Origin: a virus
Length of the DNA: 64,000 nucleotides
Strand: one strand, 5' to 3'
IMG/VR virus record: IMGVR_UViG_3300045973_000675
Coordinates: 1-64,000 of that record
In this document: positions 17,384 to 24,567 of the stretch, piece by piece
Position numbering within the stretch: the first letter of the stretch is position 1
How the letters are laid out: each line of letters opens with the position of its first letter
The notes under the pieces: model-generated
What the model was told of the DNA's origin: nothing
What the model saw: the letters and a program-made list of their open reading frames with translations, nothing else
Database searches by the model: none
Position numbers and translations under genes: made by a program

Positions 17384-18070
17384 CTACGTGCGCTGCGCGT
17401 TCATGTCGTTCGGCCAGGAGAATGGTTTCGCCGTCGACTTGGCGACCTCTTCTGGCTCGTTTGAATTCGGCGCGGGTGTCTGCTTGGCCGCCTTGATGAT
17501 CTCTGCCTGCTTGGCGATCGACACGCTCTGATCGGCGATCTGCTTGGCCTGCGCATCGAGCTTTACTTGAAGATCGGATACCGACTTGGTCAGCTCATCG
17601 ACCTTGGGCGCAAGCGGATTGGGTTCATCTGCCTTGGCGACCTTCGACTTGTCGGTCGATTCTCCCTCGGCGTCCACCTCGTCCTGCAGCTCCTTGACGA
17701 TCTTGGTCAGCTCTGAAACCGAAGTGGCCAGGCGGTCAAGGCGCTCCTTGGCCATCTTGGCTCCACGCTTTGCCACGGGCTCCGGCGCGGGCGTTGCGGC
17801 CAACGCGGCAGCCGCGGCGACGTCGGTGGCCTGCTGTTCGAGCGTGACGGGCGCGGTGACGGTTTCCGTGGCGGGGGTAGATGGCGCTCCGGTTTCAGCA
17901 GATGCAATAGGTTCGGCAGGGAGCACGGTTCCCTCGGCCGACTTCACAACCACGAACGGGCGCTTGTTCGCCGGGGCGTCGACGTTGGCCACTTCAAGGA
18001 CTTCGACGTCCGTGAGTTCCGCGGTGGCCGCGGCCGCCTTGGCGATGCTTGTTCGAGTTGCTGTTCGCAT
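17384..18070 (-). CDS. scaffold-like protein with WPNDMN C-terminal tag
   Basis: The product has 228 residues. It is Ala/Pro-rich and disordered in the first 100 residues, then has a long predicted coiled coil (about residues 105-200, e.g. VDELTKSVSDLQVKLDAQAK), and ends PFSWPNDMNAQRT. Long coiled coils upstream of the capsid gene are typical of scaffolding proteins. The C-terminal PF-WPNDMN motif is shared with the 227-residue protein at 18809, suggesting a common binding partner such as the capsid or protease. Function is inferred. Confidence 0.6.
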   Translation of the reverse strand: MRTATRTSIAKAAAATAELTDVEVLEVANVDAPANKRPFVVVKSAEGTVLPAEPIASAETGAPSTPATETVTAPVTLEQQATDVAAAAALAATPAPEPVAKRGAKMAKERLDRLATSVSELTKIVKELQDEVDAEGESTDKSKVAKADEPNPLAPKVDELTKSVSDLQVKLDAQAKQIADQSVSIAKQAEIIKAAKQTPAPNSNEPEEVAKSTAKPFSWPNDMNAQRT

Positions 18071-18112
18071 GGTCTATTTCAGGGTTGCAAGCGGAATCGA
18101 CGTAATCAAAAA

Positions 18113-18805
18113 TCAGTCGAGTGGGTTGACGACGGCGGTCCCGCCAATCGAGAATCCGGTGATTTCGCCCTTCTTGATGGCGGACCACATGTCATCGTCC
18201 AGCACCCTCTCGGCCATCATCCAAGACCCGGCCTTGAGGAATTGCCCCTCGTAGGTCTCGTCTGACTTTTGGATGTAGCACTCCAGCACGGCGAACTTGT
18301 CGTTGGAATCGAGCACCTTGCCGTCCTTGGTACGCGCGTGCTGGACGGTGAAGTGCCCCGCCTCCCCATCGGTTCGGTACGCCTCCATCCAAGCCTGCTG
18401 TGCCTTGCGAATGGTCGCCGACGTCTCGGTGTGGCCCTGGGTGTCGACCTCGTCTGGTTCCATGACGACGCCCAGGACGTAGCGCTCTTCCTCGGCAGTC
18501 TCGGCCTTGGAAACGATCACGCGGGCGAACTTGAGCGTCGGAGATGGCTCGACGGGCGTGACGGTCGGCGGCGGTTCAGATGGCGCGGTGGCCTTCTGGA
18601 TTGCCACCACAATCGCCTTCGCAAGCGTTGGGTACATTCCTCCATCGCCCATCGATGCCATCGCCTTGCGGGTCTCACCGCGCACGCGCAGCTTGACCAC
18701 GACGTCCTGGTAGTCGTCGGTAGCGGTAGTGGCAGCGGCGATCACAGGGGAGGTCACGGATGCCGTCTTCGCGATAGGCTCTCTGAATCGCCGGCTGCGC
18801 TTCAT
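18113..18805 (-). CDS. prohead serine protease-like protein, XkdF family
   Basis: The product has 230 residues. From about residue 105 it shows the XkdF-type pattern: RYVLGVVMEPDEVDTQGHTE, then AWMEAYRT, and near the end KKGEITGFSIGGTA. In the PBSX-like families this putative protease processes scaffold and capsid precursors. The first ~85 residues are basic and Ser/Thr/Pro-rich. It lies between scaffold-like genes, directly upstream of the capsid. Confidence 0.7.
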   Translation of the reverse strand: MKRSRRFREPIAKTASVTSPVIAAATTATDDYQDVVVKLRVRGETRKAMASMGDGGMYPTLAKAIVVAIQKATAPSEPPPTVTPVEPSPTLKFARVIVSKAETAEEERYVLGVVMEPDEVDTQGHTETSATIRKAQQAWMEAYRTDGEAGHFTVQHARTKDGKVLDSNDKFAVLECYIQKSDETYEGQFLKAGSWMMAERVLDDDMWSAIKKGEITGFSIGGTAVVNPLD

Positions 18806-18808
18806 GGC

Positions 18809-19492
18809 CTACCGACGGTTCATATCGTTCGGCCACGCGAACGGGGCGGGCGCGACGGGGGCAGGATCTGCAGCCTTCGCGATGGAGTCGATCTTGGTGA
18901 TCTTCTCGTCGGGCATGGCCGCTGCCTTCTTGGCTTCCTCGGCCGCCTTGTCCTTCTCGGCCGCAACTGCTTCGTCCTTGGCCTTCATCTTCTTGTCACC
19001 GCACGCCTTGGCTAGCTTCGCCAGCGTGGCGCACCGGAACACGCGAACCTTGGCGCCCTCGACATCGGTCTCGCCGGTGGCGGACCAGGTGGCCAGGGCA
19101 ACCTTCACGGTCGCGACCATGGGACCGGCATCCATGCCCTTGGCGACCGCGGCCTTTTCGAGGGTCGTCGCGCACATCTCGACCATCTCGTCGGCGCCCA
19201 TATCCTCGCCAGCGTCATCGGTGGCCAGGGTGGCGACGTCCTCGGCGGGGACCATCGGGAACCCGTAGTAGACGCTGTCGAGCACCTTTCCGCACTCGTA
19301 GAGTTCGTCCCACATGTCGATCGAAATGTTGGGATCGATCTCGCCGGCGGTGGCGATCTGGTCCCGCAAAGCGGACAAGCGGGTCACTACCAGCGTGAGG
19401 GCCGTAACCACTCCACCAGCAAAGTCGCTCTGCTTGAGGACTCGGGTGCAGGCGTCGTTGAGCTTCTTGATGATTTCGGTCTTGGTGGCCAT
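18809..19492 (-). CDS. head-assembly protein sharing the WPNDMN C-terminal tag
   Basis: The product has 227 residues. The first ~150 residues are mostly helical with several Cys (MWDELYECGKVLDSVYYGF), followed by an A/K/E-rich helix and the C-terminus PFAWPNDMNRR. That end nearly repeats the end of the scaffold-like protein at 17384 (PFSWPNDMNAQ). Strong Shine-Dalgarno (AGGAG) before ATG 19492. Candidate second scaffold or internal head protein. Confidence 0.5.
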   Translation of the reverse strand: MATKTEIIKKLNDACTRVLKQSDFAGGVVTALTLVVTRLSALRDQIATAGEIDPNISIDMWDELYECGKVLDSVYYGFPMVPAEDVATLATDDAGEDMGADEMVEMCATTLEKAAVAKGMDAGPMVATVKVALATWSATGETDVEGAKVRVFRCATLAKLAKACGDKKMKAKDEAVAAEKDKAAEEAKKAAAMPDEKITKIDSIAKAADPAPVAPAPFAWPNDMNRR

Positions 19493-19504
19493 GGGTCGGG
19501 CTCC

Positions 19505-19837
19505 TTATTGGGTGTCGTCGCTGCCGGCCCAACTCGCGCGCTTACTGGGTTCCCAGTTCGTGCCGTCGAGATGCGCCTTCAGGGCTGCGGGAAGTTCGTC
19601 GATGATTCGTTCGCTGCTCCACTTCATCACGTGGTGAAGCTCCGCCGCCTTGGCGATGCAGAAGTCGATGCGCTCCTTGATCTTCGCGTCGGTCAGGTGG
19701 CGGACGGGGTGGCTGTCGAAGCTGCTGCGAACGACGCGCCCGACGCCGGCCTGGATTCTCGCCATGTAGACGCCGAAAAGCGAGCCGACGGACGCTCCAC
19801 GGACGTGGCCGTAGGGCGATACGATGAGGCTGGACAT
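19505..19837 (-). CDS. small head-region protein, unknown
   Basis: The product has 110 residues, predominantly helical in its second half (IKERIDFCIAKAAELHHVM). No family recognised. It follows the MuF-like gene and carries the shared upstream element (19864-19884) exactly 26 bases before its ATG. Confidence 0.45.
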   Translation of the reverse strand: MSSLIVSPYGHVRGASVGSLFGVYMARIQAGVGRVVRSSFDSHPVRHLTDAKIKERIDFCIAKAAELHHVMKWSSERIIDELPAALKAHLDGTNWEPSKRASWAGSDDTQ

Positions 19838-19863
19838 GACCCAATGGTCGGGGTGGGGTGCTG

Positions 19864-19884
19864 GCTACTCAAAATCGGGGGCGG
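19864..19884 (-). promoter_or_regulatory. repeated intergenic element, copy B
   Basis: Minus-strand CCGCCCCCGATTTTGAGTAGC directly follows the TGA of the MuF-like gene (19885) and ends 26 bases before the ATG at 19837. Same arrangement as copies at 12152, 23148 and 28088. Confidence 0.5.
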
Positions 19885-20946
19885 TCAGAAGACCGGGATG
19901 ATGGTTGTCCGGCACGACCCGTGGTAGGGCGGCATGCCGATCCCAGCCTTCATCATGGTCTCGCTGGCCATGGCCTCGGAGTAGGTGCCGATCTTGTCCT
20001 TCACGCCCTCGCCGGGCTCATCGATGACAGCCACCGTGTGGGAGCGGGTGCCCCGCTTGTAGTAGAGGATGTCCTGTCCATCGTCGTTCTTGCCCTTCTG
20101 GATCCAAGGCATCTGGTCGACGATGCTTTCGGGATCGTCGCTCTCCTGAACCTGCTTGATTCGCTTGACCGACTTGTCGACCGGGAATTGCTGACCGTTG
20201 AGGAATCTACATGTTTCCGATGTAACCTCGTCGAGGATCGCGCTTGGCGAGTAGGCGCGGATCCCAGCATCGTCGAGCGCGTGGACCTGGGTGAAGTTTC
20301 GCGCCCGGTTCGAGAAGGTTGTGGCGGTGAAGTTCCAGTAGGCATCCGACCGCTTGGCCGCCTTCATGGTGATGGCCAACTCTTCCGAGATGTCGTCCCG
20401 CCCAAGGCCCTTTTCGAGCCCAGCGGCCACGATGTCCCGCGCCTTGGTGGACAGGCGTTTTCCGATCTCCCCGTAGTTGTTGCGCACGAATAGCGCGCTG
20501 GTCTCGCGCAAACTTTCGGCGGTATCGAGGTCTCGCTTGGTCAGATCCGTCTCGATCGCCAGGTCGTACCGTTTCACTAGTTGCTTGCGGGTCGGCGGGA
20601 TGATCTGGTCGGCGCTGATCTCAAACGTGGCCCGCAGTCCCGGCAGCTCCTTCTCGCCGGACGCCGCCAACAGCTCTTCGATCTCGTGCATCTTCGCCGT
20701 GCGCTTGGCCGCGGACATCTCGGGCCAGTTGGCATCGACGATCTGGGCGGCCTCATCGGCGGTGGCGTTCTCGATCGGAGCAACCTTGGCCCGCAGTGCC
20801 CTGGCCACCCGGCGGACCATGGTGACGAACTGCACCGGATGAAGCGGGTTCAGCGCCTTCTCGATGGGGACGCGTAACACATCATCAAGGAGCCAGTCGG
20901 CTGCCTCGACCCCGGCTTGCAGCGTTTCACCGCAGCGGTCGCACAC
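19885..20946 (-). CDS. MuF-like minor head protein
   Basis: The product has 353 residues and starts at GTG 20946, 3 bases after the portal stop. The region TTFSNRARNFTQVHALDDAG and the C-terminal GIGMPPYHGSCRTTIIP, with its His and Cys, match the phage Mu gpF/SPP1 gp7 head morphogenesis family. These minor head proteins lie inside the capsid near the portal. An N-terminal CDRCGE motif could bind metal. Directly downstream of the portal, as usual. Confidence 0.8.
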   Translation of the reverse strand: MCDRCGETLQAGVEAADWLLDDVLRVPIEKALNPLHPVQFVTMVRRVARALRAKVAPIENATADEAAQIVDANWPEMSAAKRTAKMHEIEELLAASGEKELPGLRATFEISADQIIPPTRKQLVKRYDLAIETDLTKRDLDTAESLRETSALFVRNNYGEIGKRLSTKARDIVAAGLEKGLGRDDISEELAITMKAAKRSDAYWNFTATTFSNRARNFTQVHALDDAGIRAYSPSAILDEVTSETCRFLNGQQFPVDKSVKRIKQVQESDDPESIVDQMPWIQKGKNDDGQDILYYKRGTRSHTVAVIDEPGEGVKDKIGTYSEAMASETMMKAGIGMPPYHGSCRTTIIPVF

Positions 20947-20949
20947 GGG

Positions 20950-22830
20950 CTACGTCTCCGTGATGAAAGGGGCCAGCTCGGAAGCGGGCACGCGGATGAC
21001 CTGCTCGTCGTCATCGCTCGATTGCTTGTGGACTGCGAATTCCTTGGCCGCACTATCCTGCTCGGCAGCCAGCACGCTCTTTCGAATGGCGACGAGGTGC
21101 TTGGCCATGGCCACGATGTTGCCCTCCTGACGTGCCTTCTCAGCTCCGGCAAGGTTATCGGAGATGCCAAGCCCACCGCCGCCGGCGGCGCCCGCCAGCG
21201 TGAGGGCGAACGGTTCATCCCCGCCATCGACAGGCTTGTAGTCGCGGCCGAACACGTCCTCGGCCACGGCGCGAATCTCGTTTCGGCTGAGGGCGTTCTC
21301 GAACTGCTTCGCCGCCAGGGCCAGTGCTTCGGGATTCTTGAGGTCCGCTCCCAGCGACTCGAATTTGTAGTAGCGGATCCCGAGGTCGGTCAGGATGGTG
21401 CGATCCATCAAATAGTCGAAGGCGTTGCGCTCGCCCGAGAAGACCTGCTGTTCGGCGAATGCCAGGGCAGCGTCGGCTGTAGCCCTATTTACATCGCTGG
21501 AATCGCCGCGAAGAATCTTGGGAAGCCGAAACGACTCGCCGATCTTGTTTCGGTTCCGCTCGTCGTACTCCATGAACAGGCCATCCTTCAGGATGGCGTC
21601 GGTCAGGGGTTGGATCTTGATCCGCACCTTCCCGTCGGCGGTCGTGCCGGTGGAGTTCTCGGCCGGCATCGCCTCGAGGATGATGGCCTTGTGGAAGTTG
21701 CGCGCTCCCCTGATCTTGTTCTCGATGAAATCCTTGAACGCCTTTACCGATTGGCTCGATAGCCTGCCGCCTTCAATCAGCACTGCCATCGGCGGGATCG
21801 ACTTGTTGTCGAAGAACAGATAGTTGATGTACTCGGCCTTTCGACTTCCCTGGACGGACAGGTAGTTGCCAATCCAGCGCGGCAACCCGTAGGGGCCGGT
21901 CGGATTGTAGAGGGCATCGCACCACAGCTCGGTCGCCTCCATGGTGGTGGGCTCGGCTGCCATCATGGCATCGACGCAGGCTTGGCGATCTTTTCCCGCC
22001 TCGTAAAGCGTCCCTGTCTTTACGCTCATCACGCGCGTGTCGCCGAACTCCTTGAAGTACGCCGGGATGCCCTCGCAGAGTTGGATGTAGCGGCGAAAGC
22101 GGCGCCACTTCAAGATCGTTCTGGTCGTGATCGGTGAGATGCGAACTGGCACCGAAACCTTGATCCATGGCCCACGCTTGAGCATGCGAATCGTGTACGA
22201 CGGGACGTGCCTTAGCTCGGCGATCTTCCTCAGTCCGTTGCGGATGACCTCCCAGTAGCCGCTGCCGTTCGTCTCCTTGTCGTGCCGCGATCTCCGCCGC
22301 AGCTCCACAAACGAATATTGGTCGGTGCAGTAGTCGAAGAACGAGGTGATGCGCGCCAGCTCCTTGCGCATCTCGGACGCGACGATAGCTTTGCGCTGGG
22401 CCACTTCAGCCGACGTGGGCTCGGGCGGGTCGGGCTGGGTATCGGCGCCGGACGCTTCTTCCATGGCATCCAATCGTTCCAGATAGATGACGTCGGCGAT
22501 TTTCTTGTCCGCGTCCTCTTTGGTCAGGTCGATGATGGGGACGAAGCGATGACCGAAACCGTCGCAGTTGGTGACGTATGAGTGCACGCACTGGGGGAGG
22601 ATGTTGGACTCCTCGACCATGCGGCCGAGCAGCTCGGGTGGATAGGGGGGCACGAGCGCCCCTGCGTCGCCGAACATCCCGGCGATACGCTTGTCCTCTT
22701 CCTCGCGGACATTGCTCGGCGGCGCATCGTCGTAGCTGATGACGTGCATCTTGGTGATGGCGGTGCGGTCGTTGTCCGCCACCTCTTCGTCGTCGTCGAC
22801 CTTGGCGATCGCTTTCCCTTCGTCAGCCAT
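20950..22830 (-). CDS. portal protein (PBSX-type)
   Basis: The product has 626 residues. After a disordered acidic start it shows the PBSX-family portal pattern: VEESNILPQCVHSYVTNCDG, then GSGYWEVIRN, LPRWIGNYLSVQGSRKAEYI and FKDFIENKIRGARNFHK. The portal forms the dodecameric DNA gate at one capsid vertex. The C-terminal ~120 residues are longer than in smaller portals and charged. It is followed by the MuF-like gene. Confidence 0.9.
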   Translation of the reverse strand: MADEGKAIAKVDDDEEVADNDRTAITKMHVISYDDAPPSNVREEEDKRIAGMFGDAGALVPPYPPELLGRMVEESNILPQCVHSYVTNCDGFGHRFVPIIDLTKEDADKKIADVIYLERLDAMEEASGADTQPDPPEPTSAEVAQRKAIVASEMRKELARITSFFDYCTDQYSFVELRRRSRHDKETNGSGYWEVIRNGLRKIAELRHVPSYTIRMLKRGPWIKVSVPVRISPITTRTILKWRRFRRYIQLCEGIPAYFKEFGDTRVMSVKTGTLYEAGKDRQACVDAMMAAEPTTMEATELWCDALYNPTGPYGLPRWIGNYLSVQGSRKAEYINYLFFDNKSIPPMAVLIEGGRLSSQSVKAFKDFIENKIRGARNFHKAIILEAMPAENSTGTTADGKVRIKIQPLTDAILKDGLFMEYDERNRNKIGESFRLPKILRGDSSDVNRATADAALAFAEQQVFSGERNAFDYLMDRTILTDLGIRYYKFESLGADLKNPEALALAAKQFENALSRNEIRAVAEDVFGRDYKPVDGGDEPFALTLAGAAGGGGLGISDNLAGAEKARQEGNIVAMAKHLVAIRKSVLAAEQDSAAKEFAVHKQSSDDDEQVIRVPASELAPFITET

Positions 22831-22833
22831 GGG

Positions 22834-23121
22834 CTAGCCTTCGGAGGACAGCACGGCCTGCGGGGTTCCGCTCGTGTAGGCGGTCACGTTAGCCCGCACC
22901 TTCTTGACCCGCAATGGAATCTGAACCTGCCCGGGTGCCGTGATGGCCGCGCCGATGTTCACCGGATCTGCATCGGTCGCCACCGTGTACTGGAGCTGCA
23001 CCGTGGCCGAGAACGTTCCGAAGACCGTGATCCAGCCGTCCTTGATCGAATCGCAGGTCAACCACGCCCCGGCGGCGACGGACGTTGGAACGGCTAACGC
23101 ATTGAAAGATGAGGAGGCCAT
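22834..23121 (-). CDS. small structural-region protein, unknown
   Basis: The product has 95 residues from ATG 23121; a TTG start 10 codons upstream is possible but would run into the shared element. It is beta-rich and reads like a small decoration or surface protein (SIKDGWITVFGTFSATVQLQ). It has the repeated element 26 bases upstream of its ATG. Confidence 0.5.
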   Translation of the reverse strand: MASSSFNALAVPTSVAAGAWLTCDSIKDGWITVFGTFSATVQLQYTVATDADPVNIGAAITAPGQVQIPLRVKKVRANVTAYTSGTPQAVLSSEG

Positions 23122-23147
23122 GCCCCCATGGTCGGCGCACTCGTTGC

Positions 23148-23166
23148 GCAACCCAAAATCGGGGCG
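23148..23166 (-). promoter_or_regulatory. repeated intergenic element, copy D (diverged)
   Basis: Minus-strand CGCCCCGATTTTGGGTTGC directly follows the TAG of the repeat-protein gene and ends 26 bases before the ATG at 23121. It differs from the other copies at GAGTAG (here GGGTTG), but keeps the C-rich block, the T-run and the spacing. Confidence 0.4.
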
Positions 23167-24564
23167 CTACTCGAAGGTCGTCTCGGCGGCGTACCCGTCC
23201 AGGAACGTCGTCCAGAAGTCCATCGGGATGAACGTCGTCTCTCCTGTTTGGCTATCCAGGAAAAACGTGTCGTAGTCGGTCTGCTCGAAGGTCGTGTCAG
23301 CAGCGTAGCCGTCCAGGAACGTCGTCTCGGATTCAACGGTCGTACCGTACTGCGGGGTTGAGGCGTGTGCATCCGCTGACTCGGCGCTGGCTTCCGCCTC
23401 CGACGTGGAAGCGGAAAAACTTGCTCCCGCGTTCGCTTGCTCAAGCTCTGCCTCGGATTCTCCGATCCCGACCGCTCGAACCGCGGTGGCGGAGACTTGC
23501 TCGGATGACGTTTCCGATTCAGACATGGACGCCGTGACCAGGCGCCCAGCCACGATCTGTTCAGATTCCGATTCGGACTCGGCCGCTGCAACGGTCGCGG
23601 CCTGCACCTGTGACGTCTGTTCCGATTCAGCTATGGAATCTGACGCGGATACCACAGCGACGCGTGCTACAGCGGCTGTCTCGGTTTCAGCTTCCGATTC
23701 GGCCACGTTGGCGGATAGGGCCAGTCCCCCCGATATCTGCTCGGATTCGGTCTGTGCTTCACCCACCGCGACCGTTGCTGCCGTTGCCGCGGATGCCTGT
23801 TCGACCTCGGATGCAGATTCGGCGAGCCCGACTACCCGCGCGGCAGACGCGCCAACGCCTTCCGCTTCTCCCTCCGATTCGCTCACGTTGGCCGTGAAGG
23901 ACAGTCCCGCCGCGACTTGCTCCGCTTCTGCTGTAGCCTCCGCCACCCCTGCCGTTGACGTCGCGGCAGTCGCGACCTGCTCGGCTTGGGCCTCGGCTTC
24001 CGAGACGCCGGCCGCGGCCACCGTTGCCGCCCCGGCGATTTCCGTTAGGCCTTCCGACTCCGCGACGGGCGCCGTGAACACGAGTCCCGTGGCCACCTGC
24101 TCTGCTTCAGCTTCGGATTCGCCGACAGTCGCAGTCGTGACCCGCGTGGCGGACGCCGATTCAGCTACGGCTTCTGCATCGGCTACGCCCTGGGTAAACG
24201 ACGCGCCTGCCCCGATAGCCTCAGTCTCCGATTCCGATTCAGCGACGGAGGGGCGCAGCGTTGTAGTCGTCGCGGTCGCCTCAGCTTCGGCCTCCGACTC
24301 TGCAACGGACGCGGACAACACGAGCCCGGTTGTGACCTGCTCGGCCTCGGCTTCGGATTCGCTGACCGCCCCTGTGGTGGCGCGCGAAACGGCCGCCGAC
24401 TCTGTCTCTGCCGCTGACTCTGCAACTCCAGCACTCGCCGACGTCTGGGCCGCAGTTCCCTCCCCTACCGCCTCGCCCTCTGCAACGTTGGCCGTGTAGA
24501 GCGTAGAAGAACCAGCATCGAACGCGTCGGCCTGGAATGCGTCCGTCTGGAACGCTTGCGCCAT
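23167..24564 (-). CDS. tandem 20-residue repeat protein (likely virion fibre or surface protein)
   Basis: The product has 465 residues. After a short Phe/Asp/Ala head (AFQTDAFQADAFDAG, seen at the start of some phage surface proteins), residues 27-406 consist of 19 in-register repeats of exactly 20 residues. The consensus is V-A-E-S-E-A-E-A-E-Q-V-A followed by x-G-x-x-x-T-A-x. Residues after 406 form a different Tyr/Thr/Phe tail with two copies of TTFLDGYAAxTTFE. Regular alternation of acidic and small residues could make a solenoid or trimeric fibre. Lying between fibre and portal genes, it is probably displayed on the particle. Function is inferred. Confidence 0.6.
   Translation of the reverse strand: MAQAFQTDAFQADAFDAGSSTLYTANVAEGEAVGEGTAAQTSASAGVAESAAETESAAVSRATTGAVSESEAEAEQVTTGLVLSASVAESEAEAEATATTTTLRPSVAESESETEAIGAGASFTQGVADAEAVAESASATRVTTATVGESEAEAEQVATGLVFTAPVAESEGLTEIAGAATVAAAGVSEAEAQAEQVATAATSTAGVAEATAEAEQVAAGLSFTANVSESEGEAEGVGASAARVVGLAESASEVEQASAATAATVAVGEAQTESEQISGGLALSANVAESEAETETAAVARVAVVSASDSIAESEQTSQVQAATVAAAESESESEQIVAGRLVTASMSESETSSEQVSATAVRAVGIGESEAELEQANAGASFSASTSEAEASAESADAHASTPQYGTTVESETTFLDGYAADTTFEQTDYDTFFLDSQTGETTFIPMDFWTTFLDGYAAETTFE
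23347..24486 (-). repeat. 19 diverged 60-bp coding repeats
   Basis: These bases code the 19 in-register 20-residue units of the protein at 23167-24564. Units differ at DNA level but keep reading frame and exact 60-bp length, so selection acts on the protein. No CRISPR-like spacers. Confidence 0.75.
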
Positions 24565-24567
24565 GGC

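Noticed and set aside
23347-24486. CRISPR array
   Set aside because: Repeats are in-frame coding units of 60 bp without unique spacers.
23405-24499. 364-residue plus-strand frame opposite the repeat protein
   Set aside because: Its Ser/Ala/Asp repeats mirror the codon bias of the 60-bp repeats on the minus strand; the minus frame has the proper start, stop and neighbours.
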